A DNA stretch of 64,000 nt from JACXTP01 sp963789555 (GTDB lineage: Archaea; Thermoplasmatota; Thermoplasmata; Methanomassiliicoccales; UBA472): NCBI GenBank assembly GCA_963789555.1, contig CAWBKY010000007.1, forward strand, positions 1-64,000. Direction: 5' to 3'. The notes beneath the pieces were generated by a model. It saw nothing but the letters and a program-made list of their open reading frames with translations, searched no databases and was not told where the DNA came from. Of the stretch, positions 34,536 through 43,133 are shown piece after piece. Position numbers and translations under genes: made by a program. Within the stretch, counting starts at the first letter, position 1. Every line of letters begins with the position of its first letter.

Positions 34536-35099
34536 ATGAAACAAGAGATGGGCCCTTTGCTTGCCCTTTACCCCATGCCCGTGACCTTGGTCGGGTCGAT
34601 GGTCTCGGGAAAACCGAACTACTGCCCCATCGCTCACGTGGGGATAATGAACTTCGGAAAACCTCAATACATCTCCGTTGGGCTACATCGCTCCCATCAT
34701 ACCAACCTCGGCATAAGGGAGAACAAGGAGTTCAGCGTCAACCTGCCTAGTTCCGACATGGTGGTGGCCACTGACCACCTGGGCCTTGTATCCGGGGGCA
34801 AGGAGGACAAGAGCGCGGTTTTTCGGACCACCTTCGGGACATTGCAGAACGCCCCCTTGATCACGGAATGCCCGGTCAACATGGAATGCCGGTTGTACCA
34901 GACCTTGGAGATCGGCTCCCATGAGATCTTCGTGGGAGAGGTGGTCCAGACCCATGCCGACCCTTCCGTCTTGAGCGATGGTGCCATCGACATCAAGAAG
35001 CTGGACCCGCTTCTGTTCGACATGGGCTCGAAGGGCTATTGGACCGTAGGGGACAACGTGGGCAGGGCCTGGAACATAGGTAAAGGGTACCGAGGGTAA
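34536..35099 (+). CDS. flavin reductase-like (split-barrel FMN) protein
   Basis: FMN-binding split-barrel protein of 187 residues of the flavoredoxin/DIM6-NTAB group. Typical blocks are PMPVTLVGSMVSGKPNYCPIAHV, GLHRSHHTNLGIRENKEFSVNLPS and GEVVQTHADPSVL. These proteins hold FMN and pass electrons from NAD(P)H or a ferredoxin partner; the electron route here is unknown. The ATG at 34536 is used because residues before it (from 34464) are polar and not conserved. A TATA-like CATATTAATTATA lies about 110 bases upstream. Confidence 0.85.
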   Translation: MKQEMGPLLALYPMPVTLVGSMVSGKPNYCPIAHVGIMNFGKPQYISVGLHRSHHTNLGIRENKEFSVNLPSSDMVVATDHLGLVSGGKEDKSAVFRTTFGTLQNAPLITECPVNMECRLYQTLEIGSHEIFVGEVVQTHADPSVLSDGAIDIKKLDPLLFDMGSKGYWTVGDNVGRAWNIGKGYRG

Positions 35100-35133
35100 G
35101 CCTTTCCCGTTCGACCAGGCTAGACCCTGACGT

Positions 35134-36282
35134 CTATGTCCGTGCTGCTTTCCGGGCACCACCACTTTCGATGCTGATATCGTCCAGCTTGGATTCCATC
35201 CCTTTCCCCAGGAGCTGCGGGGAACGAGCTCCTGTCACTATGAGCAGGACCTTGATGGTCCTCTCCAACTCTGGCTCTATGGTGCATCCCCATATTATCC
35301 TCGCTCCCGGGCTGACGCTCTTGGTCACTATCTCAGCCGCCCTCTGCGCCTCGTCCACGGTCATGTCCGGACCGCCGATGACGCGTATCATGGCCCCCCT
35401 GCTTCCTTTGAGGTCCACGTTGCCGAGCAATGGCGAGTTCAAAGCCTCCTTCACCGCCCTCTCCACTCGTTCACCCGGTTCATCTGATTCCCCGATGCCC
35501 ACAAAGGCCATGCCGCCCTCGTCCATTATGGTCTGGATGTCAGCGTAGTCGAGGTTGACCAGCCCAGGCTTGGTGATGATCTCGGTGAGGCCCTTGATCG
35601 TCTGCATCAGCACCTCGTCCGCCACCTTGAAGGCCGCCTCCACAGGCATCCTGGGGACCAGCTCCAAAAGCTTGTCGTTCATGATCACGATGGTGGTGTC
35701 GCACATCGTCGTCAGGCGGTTCAGCCCGGCCAACGCGTTCTCCATGCGCACATTTCCCTCGGCCCGGAATGGCAAAGTGACCACACCGATGGTGAGGGCG
35801 TTCATCTGCTTCTTCGACATCTCGGCCACATATTGGGCCGACCCAGTCCCAGTGCCCCCGCCCATCCCGGCGGTGACGAACACCATGTTCGCCCCGGTCA
35901 GCACGTCCCTGATCTCCCGGGCGCTCTCCATCGCTGCCTGCTCCCCCACTCTGGGTATGGCCCCGGCGCCGAGTCCCCTCGTCGTCGCCTTTCCGATGAG
36001 GACCTTGACCGGTACCTGAATGGAAAGGAGGTGCTTGGCGTCCGTGTTCAGGGCGTAGAACTGCGCTCCAGTGATACCGGCCGCAACGCACCTGTTTATC
36101 GTGTTGCAACCAGCGCCTCCGCAGCCGACGATCTTTATGCAGACCGAGAGCTGTTCGGCGATCCTTCTTATCTCATCATCCGTCTGCGAACCTCCCGCTG
36201 GGGTCGTCGCGATGGGCGACTGCAGTGGGACGCTCGACGTGCTAGCATTGTTTAACGCTACGTTGGTCGATGGACCGGTCAT
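35134..36282 (-). CDS. ftsZ: cell division protein FtsZ
   Basis: Tubulin-like GTPase of 382 residues that forms the division ring. The nucleotide loop is GCGGAGCNTINR; the tubulin signature GGGTGTGSAQ is at 141-150. T7-loop residues are in VNLDYADIQTIM, and catalytic Asp is retained. A 45-residue polar extension precedes the GTPase core, and the C-terminus is short and basic. Archaea often have FtsZ1 and FtsZ2; which one this is needs an alignment. The gene stands alone, with an 8-base inverted repeat at its promoter (36298-36322). Confidence 0.96.
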   Translation of the reverse strand: MTGPSTNVALNNASTSSVPLQSPIATTPAGGSQTDDEIRRIAEQLSVCIKIVGCGGAGCNTINRCVAAGITGAQFYALNTDAKHLLSIQVPVKVLIGKATTRGLGAGAIPRVGEQAAMESAREIRDVLTGANMVFVTAGMGGGTGTGSAQYVAEMSKKQMNALTIGVVTLPFRAEGNVRMENALAGLNRLTTMCDTTIVIMNDKLLELVPRMPVEAAFKVADEVLMQTIKGLTEIITKPGLVNLDYADIQTIMDEGGMAFVGIGESDEPGERVERAVKEALNSPLLGNVDLKGSRGAMIRVIGGPDMTVDEAQRAAEIVTKSVSPGARIIWGCTIEPELERTIKVLLIVTGARSPQLLGKGMESKLDDISIESGGARKAART

Positions 36283-36297
36283 TGTGCATCCCGAAGA

Positions 36298-36322
36298 TTA
36301 TATTCAATTGATGCGAATATAA
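36298..36322 (-). promoter_or_regulatory. inverted repeat at the ftsZ promoter
   Basis: TTATATTC (36298-36305) and GAATATAA (36315-36322) form a perfect 8-base inverted repeat with a 9-base spacer. Read on the minus strand, TTATATTC at 36315-36322 can serve as the ftsZ TATA box, with transcription starting near 36293, just before the ATG at 36282. The repeat thus spans TATA box to start site, where archaeal repressors often bind. Confidence 0.45.
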
Positions 36323-36460
36323 ATCTACCTGTGGTACCGAGGGAGGGGGCATCAACGCCTTTGGTCCCTTTGAGGCTCTTAGGCCGAAAGCGAAATGACC
36401 TTGGTCCGTCAATGTTAAACCACGACGGCACATCGTCGCCGTCGTCAAGGGAGCGATATA

Positions 36461-36967
36461 ATGAGACCGGCGTTGTTGGTGATCGATATCCAAAGGGCAT
36501 GGCTTGAGACTAGCGAAGGACTAAGGCAGAGCCTGGAGAGACGCCTTGGCACCATCAATGCAGCCATAGCCTTGTTCCGTGAACGGGGCATGCCATTGAT
36601 CGTGGTCTACCATACCGACCCAAAGGACGGCGTGGTTCCTGACACCGACGGCTTCGAGTTCCATCAGGGCGTGAGGATCGAGGTCACCGACCTGATGTTG
36701 GTCAAGTCCTATCCCAACGCCTTCAACAAGACAGAGCTGCAGGAGATATTGGCCATGGACGGTTGCGACACGGTCATCCTCGCCGGCCTGAGCGCCATGG
36801 GATGCGTCATGGCCACCTATATTGGGGCCATGGACCGGGACCTCCATCCTTATCTGTTGCGGGACGGTGTGGCCGGAAGCAGCGAGGACCTCGTGCGCCT
36901 GGCCCAGGAAATTTTCGACACCCTTAGCTTGGACGCCCTGGACCAGATCATGCCGAAGAAAGAGTAA
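36461..36967 (+). CDS. isochorismatase-like cysteine hydrolase
   Basis: Cysteine hydrolase of the isochorismatase superfamily, 168 residues. The catalytic triad is in place: Asp9 (LVIDIQ), Lys82 (LVKSYPNAF) and Cys115 (LSAMGCVMAT). Relatives are nicotinamidases and other amidases; no metal-site pattern of nicotinamidase is clear, so substrate is open. It begins a run of plus-strand genes and is followed after 26 bases by the broken MtaA-like gene. Confidence 0.9.
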   Translation: MRPALLVIDIQRAWLETSEGLRQSLERRLGTINAAIALFRERGMPLIVVYHTDPKDGVVPDTDGFEFHQGVRIEVTDLMLVKSYPNAFNKTELQEILAMDGCDTVILAGLSAMGCVMATYIGAMDRDLHPYLLRDGVAGSSEDLVRLAQEIFDTLSLDALDQIMPKKE

Positions 36968-36993
36968 GGCAAGACGTTTTGGTCGATGATAGG

Positions 36994-38005
36994 ATGGACC
37001 AGCGGGAGCGTTTGCTGCGGACATTGGACCGCGAGGAGGTAGATAGGGCACCTTGCGCCTCGCCTCTGCAGACCGGCATCGTCGATTTGATGAGGCTTTG
37101 CGGCGCCCATTGGCCTGCCGCAAATGATGACCCGCTGCTCATGACAGAGCTGGCCCTGGCCGCCCACCGTTATGCCGGACTCGAAGCGGTGAGGGTCCCC
37201 TTCGATGTGACGGTGGACGCGAGCGCCTTCGGGGCGGTGACGGACCGGGGTGCATCGGACCGACAGCCCGCCGTCCTCGGTCCCTTGTTGAAAGGGCCCG
37301 ATGACCGGATCGAGGCGCTCCCAGACCCGGTGCTGGACGGAAGGGCGCCAGTGCTATTGTCGTCCGTGGAAATGCTGGCGAAGCGTGGCAATCGCCCCGG
37401 TCATCTGCGGTTTGGTCGGCCCGTTCATGCTCGCCTGCCAGCTGCGCGGGCTCGAGGCCGCGCTGTTCGATATCGTCCTTGAACCTTCCAGGATGCGAGA
37501 CCTGTTGGAGACCACGACCGCCTGGGACAATGCCTTCTCAAGACGGGCCATCGAGGCCGGCGCCGACATCATCACCATCGTCGATGCCACCAGTACCGGG
37601 TCCATCCTCGGACCGGTCGCAATATGCCGAGCACGCACAGCCTTTCCAGACCGAAGGTGGTCAGGAGGATTGGGAAATGCGGTGCAAGGGCGGTCCTGCA
37701 CATATGTGGCGACACGAGAGAGAATTTAGGCGGGAATGGTCAGGACCGGGGCGAACGGGATCAGCCTGGACCAATGCATGGACATGAGAATGGCCAAGGG
37801 CAAACTGGGCGGGGGAACCGCCCTCATAGGCAACATAGACCCAGTCGGAACTTTGTGGCTCGAAGGGCCGGAGGAGGTGGACAGGGCGGTCATAAATTGT
37901 CTGGCCGATGGCGTTGACATCATCGCTCCTGGTTGCGGGCTGGCCCCACGCACCCCTTTGAAGAACATCAGGGCCATGGTCCAGGCGACCCACCGCATCC
38001 ATTAG
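36994..38005 (+). pseudogene. frameshifted MtaA-like methyltransferase paralogue
   Basis: A URO-D-fold methyltransferase closely like the intact gene at 26509-27537 (RERLLRTLDREEVDRAPCASPLQT against ERLLTVLRQETVDRVPVVSPLQT). The frame breaks four times, near 37390, 37616, 37650 and 37733, each time by one extra base. Across the breaks the zinc site is still readable: LHICGDT with His and Cys, and APGCGLAPRTPLKNIRAM with the second Cys. If the indels are errors, the product is about 336 residues and intact. If real, this is a decayed copy. No corrinoid protein is adjacent. Confidence 0.75.
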
Positions 38006-38081
38006 GGTGCCTGGCCATATTATCCAACTGGTCAGGGCCGACCAAGCCCATAAATATCCTTACGATTTTCGCAGCCCTGAC

Positions 38082-39330
38082 ATGCTGAAGAGCGGAGGCC
38101 TTTCCCAGCTCAAGGTCCCCAATACGGTAAAATGGCTCATACTGCTCACTTCGTTCAGTGCCATCGGGTACGGGTACCTGGTGACGGCCATCACCGCCTA
38201 CCTCCCAGAGAGGGGGGTCAGCTCCAGCGATGTCGGCCTGATCATCGGCGCCTCCGGCCTGGCCATGATACTCTGCGCCATACCATTCGGCATCCTCTCC
38301 GACCGCATCGGCCGGAAATGGATCCTCATCCTCGGGTTGGTGGGCGTGCCGGTGGCGATGTTCCTCTGCACCTTCTCGCTGGACCCGACGTACTTCTTGG
38401 CGGCAAGCATCATCGCCGGCATAGCTGAGGGGGCTTTGCTATCCACATGGAACGCCATGATCGCCGATCAGACCACCGTGGACAATAGGGACCTGGCCTT
38501 CTCCCTGTCTTTCATCGTCAACGGCTCATTCTACGGCATCGGTCTGGCGCTCCCCTTCCTCTTCCCGCATATCCAGGATGCGACAGGGATGACCTCGGCC
38601 CAGGTGCATTCCGGGGCGTTCCTGGTGCTTGGGTTCATCACCGCCATCTCGCCCATATCGTTGGTCTGGCTTCTGAAGGATTATCGGGACAGGGCCCCAG
38701 GCACCGAAGGTCCGTCGGGGGTCCTGGTTGAAGGAGAGGAGCAAGAAGACCTTGGTGAGGTTCTCCATCAACAACACGTTGATCGGTCTGGGCGCCGGCC
38801 TGATCATCCCCCTGGTGCCGACATGGTTCTTCCTGCGCTATGGCATCCCCGACTCCACCACCGGGCCGCTACTTGCCCTGTCCAGCCTTTCCATCGCGTT
38901 CGCGGCGATTTTCAGCTCCAGATTGGCCCAGCGCTTCGGGCAGGTGAAGGGCATAGTACTCACTCAAGGACTGTCCACCATCTTCATGGTGGCGATACCT
39001 CTGATGCCCGGGGCGGCGCTCGCCGGCGCGATGTTCCTCATCCGTTCGGCGCTGATGAACATGGCCGGTCCGATATTCGACTCATATCTGATGGGGATAA
39101 TCGACAAGGACGACCGGGGGTTGGCGAGCGCCATCAACTCCATCGTATGGAGGGTGCCGAACTCGGTGACGACCTTCATCGGAGGGTCCATGTTGGCAGC
39201 GGGCTTCCTCTCCCTTCCGTTCTATCTCGCTGCGACGATCTACATCATCGCCATTACGGCGTTCTTCATCAACTTCAGGAACGTCAGGCCCTACGAGGAC
39301 GATGCTCCCATATCCGCCCCCCCAGGTTGA
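38082..39330 (+). pseudogene. frameshifted MFS transporter
   Basis: Major facilitator transporter. The first half (38082 to about 38715) has six helices and the loop-2 motif GILSDRIGRKW. The second half continues one frame on from about 38716 (KERSKKTLVRFSINNTL...) with six more helices and the matching SSRLAQRFGQVKG loop. One extra G in the GGGGG at about 38713-38717 accounts for the break. Joined, it is about 415 residues with 12 helices. Substrate unknown; the architecture resembles drug/proton antiporters. The ATG at 38082 follows an AAATAT box by about 30 bases. Confidence 0.78.
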
Positions 39331-39377
39331 CCCATCGCCAAAGCTAATTATCAAGCAACACCTTGGTCTTCAATGTC

Positions 39378-39986
39378 ATGACCACCAAATTCGAGGACCT
39401 TACAACTTTGTGCGCCAAGGCCAAGTCGCTAGGGGCGTCCCGGGCGGTGCCATTGTCGGTCGATCTCATCTTCACCGACCCCCGGGTCAGATTGAAATGC
39501 CAGGTACCTATCTGCCCCAACTACGGGAGGAATATGATGTGCCCTCCAAATACCATCAGCCCGGCGGAGTTCGCGGAGGCACTGGCCAAGTACGATGCTG
39601 CCATCATCGTGCAGTTCGACGTCGAATTGGACGCCGTCATGCTGGAGAAGATCAAGGGCATGCCATTGACCGAACTGGAGGACCACGTAGCTTATAAGGA
39701 GGTCATGACCGGGCCGTCCAAGAGGATGATGGAGGCCCTAAGTCAATTGGAGCAGGAGGCAGGTCGCATGGGCTATCGTTTCGCTGCCGCCTTGGCCGCC
39801 GGCCCTTGCACCCTATGCGACATCTGTGCTGGCCCCTCCGGGCCCTGTCGGAATCCCTTCTCCGCCCGGCCGAGCATGGAGGCCGTCGGCATCGACGTCA
39901 TAGCCACCGCCGATAAGGCCGGCGTGCCCATCAAGTACCCTGCCGAGGGCAAGGCCATCTGGACCGGCCTGCTATTAGTGGACTGA
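39378..39986 (+). CDS. DUF2284 metal-binding protein
   Basis: A 202-residue protein of the DUF2284 group, predicted metal binders found in anaerobes and methanogens. Cysteine motifs: CQVPICPNYGRNMMCPP in the N-terminal third and GPCTLCDICAGPSGPCRNP near residue 150. This spacing suggests two iron-sulfur or zinc sites. It may be a redox carrier; no partner is proven. The ATG at 39378 is used. It is followed by a PIN-like gene after 11 bases. Confidence 0.85.
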   Translation: MTTKFEDLTTLCAKAKSLGASRAVPLSVDLIFTDPRVRLKCQVPICPNYGRNMMCPPNTISPAEFAEALAKYDAAIIVQFDVELDAVMLEKIKGMPLTELEDHVAYKEVMTGPSKRMMEALSQLEQEAGRMGYRFAAALAAGPCTLCDICAGPSGPCRNPFSARPSMEAVGIDVIATADKAGVPIKYPAEGKAIWTGLLLVD

Positions 39987-39997
39987 GGTGAATTCGG

Positions 39998-40453
39998 GTG
40001 CGGATATTCCTGGACTACTGCGTCCTCAACGACGCCTTGCGCGACGCCACCGTTTTGGCGAGGTTGCGCTTCCTACGGCAGAACCACCATCTGCTGACAT
40101 CGACCACCGTGGCGGGCGAAGCCCTCGCCGTCCTCGGTGAAGGGGAGAAAGAGGCCCAGTACATGTTGGTGGACCTGATGCGCGACCTTGGTCTGGTACT
40201 GCTCCAGCCGAAGAAAGGGTGGCGAGAGGAGATGGCCAAACTGGAGGGCATGATGCAAAGCGGCGGGATCGCCCTGCCCTCCTCGGAGCTGGCCCACATG
40301 TCACTGGCCGCATTATGGTCGGTCGACCTCTACATCACCAGTCGCCCCGAGGCGCGCACACTGTCCAAGGTGGTCGGGCTCAGCGACCGTCTGAAGGTGG
40401 TCGACCTGGACCAGGCCAAGGAGCTGGCGATGCGGGCCAAGGATAATCATTAA
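39998..40453 (+). CDS. PIN-domain-like protein
   Basis: A 151-residue protein that looks like a PIN nuclease: an acidic residue in the first strand (MRIFLDYCVLND), a second in the TTVAGEAL helix, and YITSRPEARTLSKVVGLSDRL near the end where the third acidic cluster normally lies. The match is weak and the full four-acid set is not obvious. It starts with GTG after GAGGTGA. No antitoxin-like gene is adjacent, so a stand-alone or RNA-processing role is more likely than a toxin. Confidence 0.5.
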   Translation: MRIFLDYCVLNDALRDATVLARLRFLRQNHHLLTSTTVAGEALAVLGEGEKEAQYMLVDLMRDLGLVLLQPKKGWREEMAKLEGMMQSGGIALPSSELAHMSLAALWSVDLYITSRPEARTLSKVVGLSDRLKVVDLDQAKELAMRAKDNH

Positions 40454-40479
40454 CTACATCGCGCACCGTCGTTCCGGTC

Positions 40480-41427
40480 ATGTTCGAGCGCCGACCCGCC
40501 CCGGCCTTGGAGGCTATCGAATGGTACAACTCCCCGCCCCTGAGCATGTCGCAGCTCCGCGGGAAGGTGGTCCTGATCGACTTTTGGACCTACTCCTGCA
40601 TCAACTGCTTGCGGACGCTCCCGCACATGCGCAAGGTCTGGTCCACCTTCAAGGACTATCCGTTCGTGATGATCGGCGTGCACAGCCCAGAGTTCGACTT
40701 CGAGAAGGAACCGGAGAACTTGCGGAAGGCCATAAAGAGACATCGATTGGAATACCCCATCGCCGTCGACAACGACATGGCCACCTGGCAGGCCTACGAC
40801 AATCGCTACTGGCCGGCCCAGTATTTCATTGACAAGGATGGGACCATCAGGCACATCCACGTCGGGGAGGGCGGAGAGCTGGAGATCGAGGCCTGGATAG
40901 TGCGATTGCTCAAGGAGATGGGCGTGGAAGTGGAGCTGGCCGAGGTCCGGGAGACGTCGAGCGCGTTCGACCCTCGTACCACACCCGAAACGTATACCGG
41001 GGCACTGCGGAACAAGGGCATTGGCAACGATATCGACTGCCAGGCCATGTCCGTATGTCAATACCAGGACAACACCGTCCATGACCTTGGGGTCATCTAC
41101 CTGCATGGGCAATGGTATCACGACACCCAGTACCTGCAATATGCCGCCGTGGAACCAGGTCACGTCCTGCTCCGATATAGGGCCAAAGAGGTCAACGTGG
41201 TGATGTCATCCGACGAGGTCATAGAGGTGGAGGTTCGCCTGGACGACAGGCCTTTGAGACCGGAGGAGGCAGGTCAGGACATATATTTCCATGACGACCG
41301 ATCCTGGCTGCGCATAGACCGCAACGACATGTTCTACATCATCAAGGTCAAGGAGCTCGAGGAGCACGAGCTCAAGATAATGGTCGGCAGCGACCGGTTC
41401 CACATCTATGCCTACACATTCGGTTGA
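40480..41427 (+). CDS. thioredoxin-like (TlpA/DipZ-type) protein with C-terminal jelly-roll domain
   Basis: A 315-residue protein. The N-terminal part (about 1-150) is a TlpA/AhpC-like thioredoxin fold with active-site Cys40 and Cys43 (TYSCINCLRTLP). The C-terminal part (about 170-315) is a beta-rich domain like the C-terminus of bacterial DipZ proteins (YLHGQWYHDTQYLQ; LRYRAKEVNVVM). There is no signal peptide, so unlike most relatives it should be cytoplasmic. It would be a thiol-disulfide enzyme; targets unknown. It is separate from the thioredoxin system at 52.7-54.1 kb. Confidence 0.85.
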   Translation: MFERRPAPALEAIEWYNSPPLSMSQLRGKVVLIDFWTYSCINCLRTLPHMRKVWSTFKDYPFVMIGVHSPEFDFEKEPENLRKAIKRHRLEYPIAVDNDMATWQAYDNRYWPAQYFIDKDGTIRHIHVGEGGELEIEAWIVRLLKEMGVEVELAEVRETSSAFDPRTTPETYTGALRNKGIGNDIDCQAMSVCQYQDNTVHDLGVIYLHGQWYHDTQYLQYAAVEPGHVLLRYRAKEVNVVMSSDEVIEVEVRLDDRPLRPEEAGQDIYFHDDRSWLRIDRNDMFYIIKVKELEEHELKIMVGSDRFHIYAYTFG

Positions 41428-41468
41428 AAAAGTAAGGAAACGGTTTGGTGGGGAAGGACGCAGGTCCT

Positions 41469-41876
41469 TCAGACCATCTTCTTCCCGGCCTCATAGGAGG
41501 CGCTCTGGTTGAAGACCGCGACCGGCTCAACGGTCCAGACCACGTTGGCCTTCATCCCCATCTTCTTGAGCTCCTCGTTCATCTTGTCATAGAGCGGTCC
41601 GGAGCTGAAGTGCTCCTTTATCTTGGCCATTACCAGGTAGGACTTCATCTCCACCGTCACCAGGATAGCGACCTCCTGACCTTTTTTCTTCATGGCCTCA
41701 AGGTTCTTACCCGTCTCCTTCATGAGGATCGCTCCGAAGGCTATCATCTCTGCGCTGGGGGCTATGATGCTACCCACCTGTATCACATGTGGGTTCCCGA
41801 CCGCGTCCACTGTGGCTAGGACCTTAGCTGACTTAGCATTTATCGCACTGAAGACCTCATCCGGTAGCTTCACCAT
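41469..41876 (-). CDS. pyridoxamine 5'-phosphate oxidase-family protein
   Basis: A 135-residue split-barrel protein of the PNPOx-like family. The opening KLPDEVFSAINAKSAKVLATVDAVGNPHVIQVGS is characteristic, and FGAILMKETGKNLEAMKKKGQEVAILV follows. Members bind FMN or F420; cofactor cannot be told. The ATG at 41876 is preferred to one 10 codons upstream. It is transcribed divergently from the Cys-rich ArsR-type regulator, which suggests joint control. Confidence 0.82.
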   Translation of the reverse strand: MVKLPDEVFSAINAKSAKVLATVDAVGNPHVIQVGSIIAPSAEMIAFGAILMKETGKNLEAMKKKGQEVAILVTVEMKSYLVMAKIKEHFSSGPLYDKMNEELKKMGMKANVVWTVEPVAVFNQSASYEAGKKMV

Positions 41877-41908
41877 TTTGTTCACCGCCTCCCCGACTCT
41901 TTTCACAA

Positions 41909-41942
41909 TACATAAATATTCTTTTTGTATACTTTTCTATAC
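41909..41942 (+). promoter_or_regulatory. shared promoter with inverted repeat next to the ArsR-type gene
   Basis: The 71-base gap between the divergent genes holds a TATA-like ATACATAAATATT (about 41909-41920) and a perfect inverted repeat GTATA-N6-TATAC (41927-41942). The repeat covers the expected transcription start of the regulator gene and ends five bases before its ATG. This is a classic place for an autoregulatory operator. Confidence 0.45.
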
Positions 41943-41947
41943 TAACC

Positions 41948-42697
41948 ATGAGCGACGAGGTACTATTGAGCGAGCTGCGCGGTCTGCGCCGAGACCTGGG
42001 TTCATTGAACGAACGAGTGGTCTCGATGCGCTACGAGGACCTGAAGGGCGTCTTCGTGATGGAGATGCGCGAAGCTCTGAGCGTGGAGGGAAATCGGGCA
42101 ATTCGCTCCGACCTCGACAACGTCCAGGTGGTCTCTTCCTGTTCCTTGCGCTCAGGTTGCATGGACAAATTGCGTGTCCTGGTGGACGCTGTGACCAAAG
42201 CCATGGAGCGCGATGACCTGCAGACGGCCCATGAGCTGCTGGACAGTACGGACGACCTCATCTGTGGCGAGACATCGCCTTGCATGGACGAGGAATGCTC
42301 ACGGTCCGCTTCGGGGACGATCAATAGGGCCCGCCTCATGCTGGACCTTTATTCAGGCCTACTGAACAAGTTCGCCACCTCCTCATTGCCGACAGATCCT
42401 GCGATGAATCAAGGTGAGGGTTTCGACCCTTCGGAAGCAGAACGGGCCCTGGGCCCTTTGGCGAACGCGCATCGCCTGACCATAATGGACCTTCTGTCCA
42501 GTGGTGGAAGGCCCCTTTCCGAGATCGGGAAATGTCTTGAGATGCCCACAGGCCATCTCCAGTTCCACATGAGGGCGCTTAAGGAGGCGGACTATGTGGG
42601 CTCGGACCGGCGGAGCCGCATCTACTCCCTGACACCGAAGGGAAGGAAGGCCCTGGGGGCGGTCCGGGAGCTAGTGGGTAAGGTATCTGCGCAGTGA
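41948..42697 (+). CDS. ArsR-type winged-helix regulator with Cys-rich N-terminal domain
   Basis: A 249-residue regulator. The C-terminal part (about 160-245) is an ArsR-type winged helix (LANAHRLTIMDLLSSGGRPLSEIGKCLEMPTGHLQFHMRALKEADYV). The N-terminal part has a coiled coil and five cysteines: Cys65, Cys71, Cys106, Cys112 and Cys117. That could be a metal or redox sensor (inference). The divergent flavin-type gene and the GTATA-N6-TATAC operator-like site suggest that it controls both. Similar regulators are common in methanogens. Confidence 0.8.
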   Translation: MSDEVLLSELRGLRRDLGSLNERVVSMRYEDLKGVFVMEMREALSVEGNRAIRSDLDNVQVVSSCSLRSGCMDKLRVLVDAVTKAMERDDLQTAHELLDSTDDLICGETSPCMDEECSRSASGTINRARLMLDLYSGLLNKFATSSLPTDPAMNQGEGFDPSEAERALGPLANAHRLTIMDLLSSGGRPLSEIGKCLEMPTGHLQFHMRALKEADYVGSDRRSRIYSLTPKGRKALGAVRELVGKVSAQ

Positions 42698-42754
42698 TGG
42701 CACCATACCCTGTTCGGGACAATCATAATCACACACCGTCGACAATCTAACATC

Positions 42755-43111
42755 ATGAACAGATCGATGGTGAAGATGGATGGGTCAGAGAAGGAGGACC
42801 TCAAAGGAAGGGCCTTGCCTGCGCAGGACCTGATCTCCTACCAGCCTGGAGCGGTAGTTTCCCGGACGGTACTGGACAAGAAGGCGGGTACCATCACGGT
42901 CTTCTCCTTCGACCAAGGCGAGGGTCTGAGCGAGCACACCGCCCCCTATGATGCCACCGTCCTGATCCTGGATGGAGAGGTGGAGATAACCATCTCGGGC
43001 ATGCCGATACGGGCCAGGGCCGGGGAGATGGTCATCATGCCCGCTGACCAACCGCACGCCCTCCGGGCCTTGACCGCGTTCAAGATGTTGTTGGTCATGA
43101 TACGGGCATGA
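42755..43111 (+). CDS. cupin domain protein
   Basis: Single cupin of 118 residues. Motif 1 is GLSEHTAPYDATVLILDGEVE with a His and an acidic ligand candidate; motif 2 is MPADQPHALRA with the second His. The two are 15-20 residues apart, as usual. Biochemical role unknown. It lies 57 bases after the ArsR-type gene on the same strand and ends 23 bases from the convergent surface-protein gene. Confidence 0.85.
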   Translation: MNRSMVKMDGSEKEDLKGRALPAQDLISYQPGAVVSRTVLDKKAGTITVFSFDQGEGLSEHTAPYDATVLILDGEVEITISGMPIRARAGEMVIMPADQPHALRALTAFKMLLVMIRA

Positions 43112-43133
43112 AGGCCAGGGAGGGCCCACTCGA

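Noticed and set aside
39998..40453. Toxin of a toxin-antitoxin pair
   Set aside because: The PIN-like call is weak and there is no small antitoxin gene beside it.
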